From Branchipolynoe longqiensis (taxonomy: Eukaryota; Annelida; Polychaeta; Phyllodocida; Polynoidae), in assembly GCA_030323885.1 (NCBI GenBank), contig CM059186.1, positions 169,245,230-169,309,229 on the forward strand: 64,000 nt of DNA. The letters are read 5' to 3'. Each line of letters opens with the position of its first letter. Positions within the stretch are counted from its first letter, which is position 1. Of the stretch, positions 18,333 to 27,728 are shown in pieces. The notes below the pieces were generated by a model. It was not told where the DNA came from, made no database searches, and saw nothing but the letters and a program-made list of their open reading frames with translations. The position numbers and the translations under genes are program-made.

Positions 18333-19678
18333 AAAACCTGGTTGGTCTGCTGACTGCCAGTATCTGTGCTAGATGGGGTTTTCCTGTCCATGAACCGTTT
18401 CTTGTTCATGCAGGCGCGCTCCTGATGATTGTTCGACCTATGATATTTATTTGCGCACCAGGCACATATGTGCGCCTTACGGTCGGGGTGCTGCCCGTGT
18501 GATGCTGTAAAGCCGCAGTCGTTGCCCCAGTTCCAGACGTGGCACGGCTTCCCGTCTGTCTCTTTATTGAACTCCGTTTTTGCCTCACCGGTGTTGTTCG
18601 TCGCATACGCGTTACTTTTCCCGCCACTGTGGGTAGGGCGTTGTGTCTGCTTCGTGGGTATGCGGGTGCCGAGTACACACGCGTCCCTTTGGACATCCTT
18701 GATTGCGTACTGGTCGGCCCACCCGTGTGGTAGGCGGCCATCCTCTATCATGTTGAACACCTGCTCAGACCATTGCCTGCACGTGTTCCAGTCCCAGGTA
18801 GAGGCCATGGTCATGAGTTGGTGATGGTGCTCCAGGATTTGCGCTTTCCATAGCTGGGGGACTGCTGCATCCTTCCCCATCCTGAAGAGTGCCGCACAAT
18901 ACTCGGGCCATGTGGCTTCACCCAGGCCCACCTTCTCCCGCTTTGTACCACAAATTACATAGAGGTGCGGAAGGAATTTGGGCTTACCTCGTTTGCGGCC
19001 GAGTGCTGATCCGGCCGCAGCGAGCAGATCGTTGATGGCGTCCGTACGGTCAGTGTTTCTCTCGTATTCCGGTGTCGCGTATTGGCCGTACCCGGCCAGT
19101 ATGTCACGGTCCTCCGTGTAGGCATCACTGAAGTGCATGGCATTGTTTGTGGCGGCATGTACTGGGAGGGGAGGCGGGGGTTGGTTGTAAGCGGCATCAA
19201 TCGCCGCCGCACGTGGTGTCAGAGGAAGCGTCGGTTGGTCGGAGGTGGCGGCCCCGGCTGGCGGCCCGGCCGTTAGTGCCTGGCCGGCCATGCCACGTGG
19301 CAGCACCTCTGGTGTTCGTCTGTTAGGTCCTGTGTTAGTGTCCAGTCTGGCATCCACTGTTGCTAATATGTCCGTGCGTAGATCCTGCATCTGGTTAGTC
19401 ATGAGTGCCTGTATTGCCTCCAAGAGGCCGTCACCGAGGCCGCTGGGGCCTGCCGTGGGTTGTGGTGGCGGTTGTGACAGCTGTTGTGACAGTGGTGGAG
19501 CCGACAGCGATGGCCGTGCCGTGTTGATCGTGTCGGGCATGTCATGCGTGTCAGTTGTGTTGCTCGTCGTTCCGTTTCCACCTTGGTTGTTCGTCCTCGG
19601 GCATCCTCGCCCATTTGGCACATTGTTTTTGTTGCCTTTCTTTGCTGCGTTCCGTGCTGATTTGCGTGGGGTCGGCAT
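18326..19678 (-). CDS. Gag-like protein of element 2
   Basis: An intact 450-residue frame from an ATG at 19678 that lies 33 bp past repeat A1. The N-terminus is basic (MPTPRKSARNAAKKGNKNN) and followed by a Pro/Gln/Thr-rich region. The conserved core has YVICGTKREKVGLGEATWPEY, WSEQVFNMIEDGRLPHGW and YAIKDVQRDAC, all shared with element 1. The C-terminal Cys/His cluster is PCHVWNWGNDCGF, then HICAWC and a final AC. It ends VFC at a TGA one codon past the heptamer G-GTT-TTT. Likely an RNA-packaging protein. It has the length of element 1 gag (460) and no defects. Confidence 0.85.
   Translation of the reverse strand: MPTPRKSARNAAKKGNKNNVPNGRGCPRTNNQGGNGTTSNTTDTHDMPDTINTARPSLSAPPLSQQLSQPPPQPTAGPSGLGDGLLEAIQALMTNQMQDLRTDILATVDARLDTNTGPNRRTPEVLPRGMAGQALTAGPPAGAATSDQPTLPLTPRAAAIDAAYNQPPPPLPVHAATNNAMHFSDAYTEDRDILAGYGQYATPEYERNTDRTDAINDLLAAAGSALGRKRGKPKFLPHLYVICGTKREKVGLGEATWPEYCAALFRMGKDAAVPQLWKAQILEHHHQLMTMASTWDWNTCRQWSEQVFNMIEDGRLPHGWADQYAIKDVQRDACVLGTRIPTKQTQRPTHSGGKSNAYATNNTGEAKTEFNKETDGKPCHVWNWGNDCGFTASHGQHPDRKAHICAWCANKYHRSNNHQERACMNKKRFMDRKTPSSTDTGSQQTNQVFC
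18332..18338 (-). promoter_or_regulatory. Predicted -1 ribosomal frameshift heptamer (element 2)
   Basis: GGTTTTT is read in gag as G-GTT-TTT, then TGC and the stop TGA. Slipping back one base enters the pol frame exactly at TTG-CTG-AGC, and pol is then open for about 140 codons. The GTT slip leaves one mismatch in the P site, so the site is weaker than in elements 1 and 3. Confidence 0.55.
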
Positions 19679-19710
19679 GTTATCCGTTGCTTGACGTTAC
19701 GTTGCGTGGC

Positions 19711-19993
19711 GTGAAGTTAGCTTGTGGAGTTATCCGAATGGCAGCTGGAGGAGTTGTGTGGCATGGAGGCGGTTTGAATTCGAACTGGTCACGTGGTGTT
19801 TTTGGCGGTAGGGGAGGGTGCGCCTCCTCCTGTGGCCGGGTGGAGGAGGTTCCTCCTTAACGCTAGGTGGCGCCATCAGCGCTGTGGGTATGGGTGTTCT
19901 TTCCCCTGGAGGCATGTGGAGTCGGATGGTTCAGTAGGGGGAGGGGCCGTCTCCGCCCCGCGAATTAGCCATGTTACGTTAACATGCATAATT
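19711..19993 (-). repeat. A1 terminal repeat of element 2
   Basis: 283 bp. On the coding strand it begins AATTATGCATGTTAACG. It contains a CTCF-like ACGCTAGGTGGCGC at 19860-19873 and ends about 30 bp before gag. Confidence 0.88.
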
Positions 19994-20165
19994 ATATGCA
20001 TAACATAGCAGTCAAACTAGAAGGAATAGTCGCATGTTTATAATCACATAGCGTATTATGTAACACATATATAAGGGGTATTTACACACATGGCACAGCA
20101 GTGAAACTAGTTGGAATTTAGTACTTTTATACTCACATAATGTATTATACATCACATTATGTCTG
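19994..20165. repeat. ~95-bp diverged tandem repeat, right part
   Basis: Units near 19994 and 20090 share ATAGCAG, GAAACTAG, GGAATAGT and CACATA..GTATTATG with the units left of element 2, so element 2 split this array. Confidence 0.6.
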
Positions 20166-20846
20166 TTAGATCCTGGCTCTGCCTCACGCCTGTGCCACTT
20201 GCAGGAAATAATATATATATATATATATATAGTTAGTATATTTATATACGCCCTCGTAAGGAACAACAGAACGAGGAGTGGTGGGAAGCCTAGTTTATTT
20301 AACCGAGGTCCTTGGCCGAGCAATAGATAGCCCTACTCGTAAAAGTTTTCAAATCAAGCTCATGTGTGACACCTGGACAGGCAGAATGGCATATGACAGG
20401 TGTGGGGTACAGGAAAAACTATCCTGGAATGCAGCGGAACGCAGTAAATGACAGAACGGTCCGGTATTTGACGAAATAAAAGCATAATAAATAAATAATA
20501 TAATAAATATATAAGAAATAGCACAAGCCTACTCCGCCCATTTTATACTCATATAATTATTTATATATCACATAAATCATCGGTATGAGGTATTTCCTAT
20601 TATTATTATGATCTGTTATCGTCTATTAACGGACTCAGATTGATTTGCTGTGGCACATTCGCCTACGGTAGCGCCACCACCAGCAGTTCTTTGTACTTAT
20701 TCCTCAGTCTTTGTATAGATCACTTGCTGCGAAAAGTTTTTTATGTATACGATAGGGCTATATTTTCCTGTCAAAGAGAAAAATAAACTCTTTCAATCCA
20801 TCTTAGCTCTTTCTCTTTCTTCTCCACCTCAGCTAGGATAAGTTTA

Positions 20847-20894
<48 letters not shown>

Positions 20895-21080
20895 CCTCCG
20901 AGCGAGTGGAGAGCGAAGCCCCCTCGCAGGAGATAGAGATGTTGGGGGAGGGGGTGCAACCCATTCCAGACCTTATTACACAGGATAATGGGTTACTCAC
21001 TATCCATACATATATATATATATCAATATATATATATATCAATATATATATATATCAATATATATATCAATATATTTTTT
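20166..21080. repeat. AT-rich DNA with TA and TATC microsatellites
   Basis: TA runs at about 20208-20231 and 20845-20892, and (TATATATCAA)n at 21008-21075. Between them I found no gene. Short frames in the TA runs are artefacts. Confidence 0.75.
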
Positions 21081-21414
21081 AGCACTTTAGTGTGTCATTG
21101 TGTTGTATTAGGCTCCGAGTACAGTCTCGGGTTTGGACCTGATACAACGCATTTCCCCGGGATTCGTGATGTAAGTAATGACAATGTGTTTTGCCATGAC
21201 TACACTTACGGGATGTGGCTTGCTGAAGCTGGAGAAGGAGTATGAAGGCAGGTAGCCTGTCAAGAACAACACCAATCATTAGAACTACAGAAGAAAGAAC
21301 TTACATAGGTCACCAAGGCGTGAGTGGTAAACACTCTCACATCCACTCACTTTCAAGGTGGATCTAGGTCAATTAGATTAAAGCATGTTATCAGAGTTGA
21401 ATCGGAGGACTTAA
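21081..21414. other. Unassigned spacer
   Basis: No convincing gene or repeat was recognised. Confidence 0.35.
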
Positions 21415-21994
21415 GCTAAGATTCCTTACATGCGGTATGCGGCATGCGGTATGCGAATGTGAATGCGACAAAAAATTGAAACGCCTTGAAGTCAATGGAC
21501 TACATCCCTTACATGCTGTATGCGAATGCGAATGCGACAACTCGATCGGTCCCTGTAGCGATCGGTGCGGCATGCGGCATGCGGCATGTGGCACACGGTA
21601 TGTGAATAGAAACATCAGTCGCACTTGTCCATTAGGTTTAGACGAGGAGAGGTGAATGAGCATTACGGAATGGACACACACAAGGGTGCAGAGGGGAAAC
21701 ATATGGTAGTGGTGGTGGTTGCGGTACGGGTTCGTAAAAATGCTACCATAGGCACATAAATATGAATACTTATCTATAATTTGGTAATTATAAAGGTAGG
21801 AACCAAGAGGTACATAGATATAAATGCCATATTAGGCCATATGCAGTGCAGTATGGAGTATACTTGTTTATTTTTATTTTTTAAATATAGCCAGTCGTGT
21901 GCCACATGCCGCATGCCGCATACCACATAGAAGGAATCCTCCCATTCGCATACCGCATGCCGCATGCCGCATACCGCGTAAAAGGAATCTTAGC
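21415..21994. mobile_element. GCATGC-rich inverted-repeat element (copy M2)
   Basis: Ends are GCTAAGATTCCTTACATGCG and, inverted, GGAATCTTAGC; the terminal repeats run ~50 bp through alternating GGCATGCGGTATGCG. Near the right end a second, inward copy of the terminal sequence follows CACATAGAAGGAATCC. The interior has a conserved GACGAGGAGAGG and a GGTGGTGGT tract. Non-coding. Confidence 0.7.
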
Positions 21995-21997
21995 TTC

Positions 21998-22618
21998 ATT
22001 CCTTACACGTGGCATGCGGCATGCGGTATGCGAATGCGAATGAGGCAAAAAATCGAAATGCCTTGAAGTCAATGGACTACATTCGTATGCGAATGCAAAT
22101 GCGAATGCGAATGCGTCAACTCGATCGGTCCCTGTAGCGATTGGTGCGGCATGCGGTATGCTGCACACGGTGTGCGAATAGAAACATCAGTCACACTTGT
22201 CCATTAGTTTTAGACGAGGAGAGGCGACTGATCATTACGGAATGGTCACACACAGGGGTGCAGAGGGGAAACATATGGTAGTGGTGGTGGGGTTCAGTCA
22301 GTCGCACTTATCCATTAGTTTTAGACGAGGAGAGGCGACTGAGCATTACGGTATGGTCACACACAAGGGTGCAGAGGGGAAACATATGGTAGTGGTGGTG
22401 GGGTTCGGGTTGGTAAAAATGCTACCATAGCCACAAAAATATGAATATTAGGTCATATACTGTGCAGTATTGAGTATACTTGTATATTTAAATTTTTTAA
22501 ATATAGCCAGTCGTGTGCTGCATGCCGCATGCTGCATGCTGCATGCCACGTGTAAGGAATCATGCCATTCGCATACCGCATGCCGCATACTGCATACCGC
22601 ATACCGCGTGTAAGGAAT
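21998..22618. mobile_element. GCATGC-rich inverted-repeat element (copy M3)
   Basis: Same family and orientation as M2, starting four bases after it. It starts ATTCCTTACACGTGGCATGC and ends ATACCGCGTGTAAGGAAT. It carries an internal direct duplication of about 105 bp (around 22197-22300 and 22311-22410) that includes CCATTAGTTTTAGACGAGG. Confidence 0.7.
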
Positions 22619-22635
22619 GCGCCCTTTAAGGGTAC

Positions 22636-23238
22636 ATTCCTTACACACGGTATTCGGTATGCGGTATGAGAATGCAAATGTGACAAAAAATCGAAACGCC
22701 TTGAAGCCTATGGGCTACATGCCTTACAGGCGGTATGCGAATGCGAATGCGAATGCGAATGCGAATGCGACAACTCGATCAGTCCATGTAGCCATCGGTG
22801 CGGCATGTGGCATGCGGCACACGGTATGCAAATAGAAACCATCAGTCGCATGTGTCCATTAGTTTTAGACGAGGAGAGGCGACTGATCATTACGGAACCG
22901 TCACACACAGGGGTGCGGAGGGGACACACAGGCATAGAGGGGTGCCGTGTACATGGTGATTAGTGTGTGCGGAGGGGAAACATATGGTAGTAGTAGTTGT
23001 AGTATTGGTGGTGGTGGTGGTGGTGGTGCCGTGTACATAGTGATTAGTCTAACATGGGGGTTCCTACCTTTATAATTGCCAAAGCATAGATAACTATTCC
23101 TTTTTCTGTGGACCCCCGTGTGAGACCTCGCCGCATGCCGCATGCCACATACTGCATGCCGCATACCACGTAGAAGGAATCATGCCATTCACATATTGCA
23201 TACTGCATGCCGCATACCGCATACCGCGTGAAAGGAAT
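22636..23238. mobile_element. GCATGC-rich inverted-repeat element (copy M4)
   Basis: Third head-to-tail copy, 17 bases after M3. It starts ATTCCTTACACACGG and ends ATACCGCGTGAAAGGAAT. It has GGT repeats near 23007-23029 and a short duplicated GTGCCGTGTACAT.GTGATTAG segment. Confidence 0.7.
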
Positions 23239-23245
23239 GCACGCT

Positions 23246-23908
23246 TTAGCCGCTGCTACGTTTATAACATACAAACTGATTTGTCATGGTCATTGGTCAT
23301 ATTTGGTTCGGGAAACAATGCTTTGGGAGCCCATCCTACATTCTCGATAAATCTGATTTTCACCAAGCTTGGTCGGTTTCGATAACAATAGCCCGAACAA
23401 CATTCTTCAAAATGTATAGAGTGTTAACATCAAGTAAGATATTAATACAAACAAGGAAGCGTATTCTTCAGTGTTATGTGTGGTCTACTCTAATGTATGG
23501 GGCTGAGACATGAACAATCTCTAAGAAAATGTACAAACGTTTAGCAGCATTTGAGATGTGGACTTATCGAAGGATGATGAAAATATCATGGACAAAGAAG
23601 ATCACCAACAAAGAAGTTCTCAGAAAAAATTAAAAATAAGAAAAGCTTGTTTGCCACTATACAGACAAAGAAACTTATTTATTTTGGCCACATCATTCGT
23701 CAGAGTTCAATATACCGTACATTGTTGGAAGGGAAGGTGAATGGCAGCAGCGGGAGAGGGAGACCAAGAACATCATGGTTTACAAATATTTCACAGTGGA
23801 CAGGCTTAAATTATTCACAGTCTATCAGAACAGCACACCATCGGGACAAGTGGAGAACCATTGCATCCAACCCTCGACTAGAGGATGGAACTATTGATTG
23901 ATTGATTG
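23246..23908 (+). pseudogene. 5'-truncated LINE, reverse transcriptase C-terminus with (TTGA)n tail
   Basis: Readable in two frames: RILQCYVWSTLMYGAET, then a TGA where tryptophan is expected, KRLAAFEMWTYRRMMKISW, a frameshift near 23635, then KKLIYFGHIIRQSSIYRTLL, GRGRPRTSW and DKWRTIASNPRLEDGT. These are the typical C-terminal motifs of RTE/Jockey-like LINE polymerases. The copy ends TTGATTGATTGATTGG. It is a dead fragment. Confidence 0.75.
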
Positions 23909-23909
23909 G

Positions 23910-24329
23910 TCGGAACGGGAATCAAATCGCTCCGCTCCGACAGACTCCTTTGACTTGGCGGCTTCGGACCCCGGATCTTGGTCACGGACAGGCAACTCTG
24001 TGTAGCTGGAGCATTCTGATTCTCAGAATTAAGTCTAATCTATAATAAATACATGAATTATTTCTTCTCTCAAAATTAGTAATTCTTGTATGATTTGAGA
24101 AAAGGATAGAGCTATCTGCTCCAAATTATATTGAATTTCGTCTTTTTCACATTTAGGTTCAATAAACAGTTATAGAATAGCTCTATGATTATTAGCTCTA
24201 ACATCAGTAATAGAACCATTGAGGTCGAGAGCAGTTCATTGTGCAACATGTTCTCTGGGAAAAGTATTATAGACGATTTCAAGCATCATCCCTCCTACCC
24301 CCTCTAACATCAGTAATAGAACCAGAACA
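23910..24329. other. Unassigned; contains a 23-bp direct repeat
   Basis: CTCTAACATCAGTAATAGAA occurs at about 24197 and again at 24302, framing ~80 bp. No gene was seen. Confidence 0.4.
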
Positions 24330-24530
24330 ACCAAACAAACAGGTATTGGTAGAAGAAAGGTAGTGAAAAATGTCCAATTTGAACATCTCTGTCGGGGATC
24401 GATCCCACGACCGCTCACCATGGTGGCGGACTCTCCAACCACTAGGCCACCGGGGGCGGCTGTACTTACAGGAACACATGTATGGCACCCATGCCTCCTG
24501 CCGGGTAAACTGCACGGTCGCACGTCCGAG
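24330..24530 (-). mobile_element. tRNA-headed SINE or tRNA pseudogene
   Basis: On the minus strand CCCGGTGGCCTAGTGGTTGG fits an A box and GTGGGATCGATCCCCGAC a B box at 24400-24460. The acceptor stem does not pair, so I do not call a functional tRNA. Confidence 0.5.
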
Positions 24531-24949
24531 CACTCACAACTGTCGGTAACCTGCCAAATAATAACCAGCCATTATCGGAGAATAAGAAAGCTTCCTTTTT
24601 TTCACAATTGTAGATAATGCTACCAAATCCACAAAGCAACAAATGGACTGAGTCGATATTTATTCCTGTGGCTACAGAATATGGCTTATCTAATACATGA
24701 AATAGTTGTAGAAGTGATCGAAGCTGCGGGGCGCATGGTACCAAAAAGACCCGGTGGCGGCGCCACATGCGAGTCTCCGCAGCGAATATTAAGAGGAAGC
24801 CAATTGGTTTAATACATACATATTAATAAGCCTTTAGTAACCAATGTATCACATACGATGCAAACATTCCCAGATCACCATAGCCAAACCCGCAGTTATT
24901 ACTTGACGCTTTTATAACCACAATACCAGAGTACTACAAGTATATCATA
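24531..24949. other. No recognised feature
   Basis: Contains CGGTGGCGGCGCCAC near 24752, a variant of a motif seen in the Ngaro repeats, and otherwise nothing I can assign. Confidence 0.35.
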
Positions 24950-24951
24950 GA

Positions 24952-24954
24952 TGG

Positions 24955-24988
<34 letters not shown>

Positions 24989-25395
24989 GCTGTCGGTCGC
25001 GATGCGACAAAGACTGCTTTCATTACTTGACAGCCGCTCTCCATTTAGCTCTCTGCTGTGAGAGTGATGTCCATGAGTCGGTCTTAATGTCTCTCAGCTT
25101 CAGGTTTCTCTTGATGGTATCCTTGAACTGGAGATGAGGGCACTTTTTCTTTCTGTAACCAGAAGACAGTAGAGAGTAGAGGATCTGCTTTGGTAGCCTG
25201 TCTGATGACATCCTCATGAGGTGTCCAGTCCCACTGGAGATTCTTTTTGATCAGAAGATCTTCCATAGAGGGCAGCCCCATCCGTTTGAGTATTTCCTTA
25301 TTTGTCACTTTGTCCTTCCAGGTTAGCCTCATGATTGAACGCAGATGTCGCATCATGAAGGCATGCAGCTTTTTCACCTGCCGTCTGTACACTGA
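24952..25395 (-). pseudogene. 5'-truncated LINE fragment with (ATG)n tail
   Basis: The minus strand reads KKLHAFMMRHLRSIMRLTWK and GLPSMEDLLIKKNLQW, then after a frameshift near 25230 MRMSSDRLPKQILYSLL, FKDTIKRNLKLRDIK and SQQRAKWRAAVK to a stop, followed by an ATG/GAT trinucleotide tail at 24955-24988. The motifs are the polymerase C-terminus of a different LINE family from the one at 23246. Confidence 0.7.
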
Positions 25396-25946
25396 TGGTA
25401 CTGTAAAGGGTTAATTAACAACAGCTGGTTTGGTGATCAGGAAATGTTTGTATTGTATGTGATACGATGGTTACTGCAGGGTTAAACACACTCTAGAAAT
25501 ACCGTACACCATGTTTATTCTCCGCCAGTTATGTGCTATATAAATACATTATATAAATATTATTTAACGGAGGGCCTGTAACTTTCGAACTGAAAATGCT
25601 ATTATCACCCCACTCGCTGGAAATCAGTGGCCTGGGCGACTTGGATTTGCCTATCTGAGTGCAATGAGTCGCTGCCGAGCTGGCGCGAGCACCACTATCA
25701 CCCTCACTCTCGTCGGAAATGTTGACCATAAATAAACGGTAGGCTAGATTGTTGGCCAGCCGGAGGTATTGATCTCAACCAACATGTGGGCCCTATATGT
25801 GTTACGTTGTCTCTTACAGAGTCTATAATAATACCTATATAACCTTTATAAACACTATTTTGTGTTCAGCATGGATTGAAGCAGTTTCATCTTGCAATGT
25901 GCATAGACAAAGAAGAGGTCACCAGAGGATATAAGAAAAGCAACAT
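25396..25946. other. Unassigned spacer
   Basis: No gene or array. It ends at the CTG triplet that flanks the first Harbinger MITE. Confidence 0.35.
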
Positions 25947-25949
25947 CTG

Positions 25950-26669
25950 GGGCCGTATGCAGGAGTCAGTGTTAGGGAGGAAAAACGGTGTTTGGTGGGA
26001 ATTCCGGGTTAGCGGCGAAAAAATGGTATGCACGAGTCAGTGTTAGGCCTAACACCAAAGGCTTAACCGGTGTTAGCTTACCCCTACAAAATATTAGGTT
26101 TAGCGAGTTTATTAGGCCCAAATCTATTCAATGCTGTCATATTTAACAGAATTAGATACGCAATAAGTGAAATTTATTCAAATTAACCCTAAATTCGAAC
26201 CCTCCTTAAGGCTACCACCGCATTGGCGGCGATATTAATAGTTATATTTTCGAATCGACGAACGTAAAGTAAACAAATCGCCGCCGCCGCATCGACCTCC
26301 CTTGCCATACTGGCGGCGGCGGCGATTTGTTTACTTTACGTTCGTCGATTCGAAAATATAACTATTAATATCGCTGCCAATGCGGCGGTAGCCTTAAGGA
26401 GGGTTCGAATTTAGGGATAATTTGAATAAATTTCACTTATTGCGTATCTAATTCCGTTAAATATGATAGCATTTGATATATTTAAGCCTAATATATGGGT
26501 ACAGACACAGAGGGATTTCCCAAATCTATAAATACATTCACGTTTAGCTATAATGAAAGTGTTACAGGCTCCTGCATACGACTTGACACAATTCCCGACT
26601 TCGGTGATAGCTAAACGGTAAAAGGCTCTAACACCAAAACCCGCTAACACTGACTCCTGCATACGGGCC
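25950..26669. mobile_element. Palindromic Harbinger MITE (H1)
   Basis: GGGCCGTATGCAGGAGTCAG at the left is answered by CTGACTCCTGCATACGGGCC at the right, and CTG flanks both ends (25947-25949, 26670-26672), as expected for a 3-bp PIF/Harbinger target duplication. The inner ~390 bp form a second, almost perfect palindrome around CGGCGGCGGCGATTTG and TTCGTCGATTCGAAAATATA. There is no coding capacity. Confidence 0.8.
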
Positions 26670-26926
26670 CTGGTGACAAATTGTAATCTGCCCTTAAGGG
26701 TCATCTGCTAAAAGTTGCCTATTTCGATCGTTTTGAATTTCTTTATTCTTTTTGTAGATAAATATTGTGGTAGGCGGTGTCACGTTGTACGGCCGGATCC
26801 TCCTTGTCTGATTGTATTGCAACGTGAAGGAAAAACGGGGAAAGTTTGCATATGCTTCTCATGTTTAAATATCATTCCCGGGAGCTGTCCACCCGGGACC
26901 GCGTCTAGCTAGCCTGCTGCCACCAG
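26670..26926. other. Spacer between MITE H1 and the Harbinger element
   Basis: No feature recognised; it ends CACCAG at the element boundary. Confidence 0.35.
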
Positions 26927-27440
26927 GGGCCATATGCAGGACGCGGTGTTAGCGTCGGTTGGTGTTAGCCGCTAAACGTGTATAGCTATCACCCGCCGCG
27001 CGAAGTATGTCACGCCGTATGCAGAGGCGCCTAAACGGTGCGTGATAGCTAAACGAGAATCTATTTATAGATTTTGGGAAAGCCCTTGAGCGGTTCCTGG
27101 CGAGCACCCAAATTTGACAATATGGCCACCGCTGCATCAGCAGCGGCGTTTCTAGCGCATCGATGGATGACCCAATTTCGGCAGAGGCGTTATTATGGCC
27201 TCCATTTGTGTTGTAATTTGACCAAATATCACTTATTTTGTATGTTCTTCTTTGACAATCGACTTGATTTCCACCCCATAGCCCTTCTTTGACGTGCATG
27301 TGTTTTGTAGAATGTGCGTATCCCCCTCTATCTTGTTACCGGCGGCACCGCTGCATGCGTAATGGTATCTGCTTGGACCAGCGGCACTTCCGTTGTCATC
27401 TACACGAGCAAGGAGCAAATGTGAGTTCACCACGTCGGAA

Positions 27441-27493
27441 CAACACAACTACTACTAGTATTACTACTACTGCTACAACTATAACGAATACAC

Positions 27494-27553
<60 letters not shown>

Positions 27554-27558
27554 ATACG
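27441..27558. repeat. (ACT)n microsatellite inside the Harbinger element
   Basis: About 30 trinucleotide units with some CTG, TAT and ACC variants upstream of the Myb-like gene. The poly-Thr and poly-Val frames across it are artefacts. Confidence 0.85.
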
Positions 27559-27728
27559 ACTACTTCTCGCGTTGACAAGCGTCACTTGTGTTGTGACCTA
27601 CACGAGCACATCAGCGAACTGTGTCAGCAGTGATTTTGCCCCACCGTTTAATTTGCCTGTCAGTCGCAGTGCCGTTCATCCATTGTCATCGATTCTGTAG
27701 ACTACGATCCTCTTTCTCAACGACGACG

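Larger units (their letters stand above)
14821..19993 (-). mobile_element. Ngaro/DIRS-like YR retrotransposon, element 2 (recombinase deleted)
   Basis: Read on the minus strand: A1 (19993-19711), gag, pol, B1 (15490-15315), A2 (15318-15034), a 37-bp spacer, B2 (14996-14821). The layout equals that of element 1. The recombinase gene is absent: only about 14 codons after the splice-acceptor-like site remain before B1. The element sits inside a ~95-bp tandem repeat, whose units continue on both sides, so its ends are well defined. The junctions share AATT, which may be the crossover overlap. Gag is intact and pol has two lesions, so it could be mobilised only if a recombinase came from elsewhere. 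Confidence 0.85.

Noticed and set aside
24389..24460. tRNA gene with GGTGGCCTAGTGG A box
   Set aside because: Acceptor ends do not pair and the anticodon arm is not convincing.
27289..27633. Poly-Thr and poly-Val ORFs
   Set aside because: Produced by the (ACT)n microsatellite.
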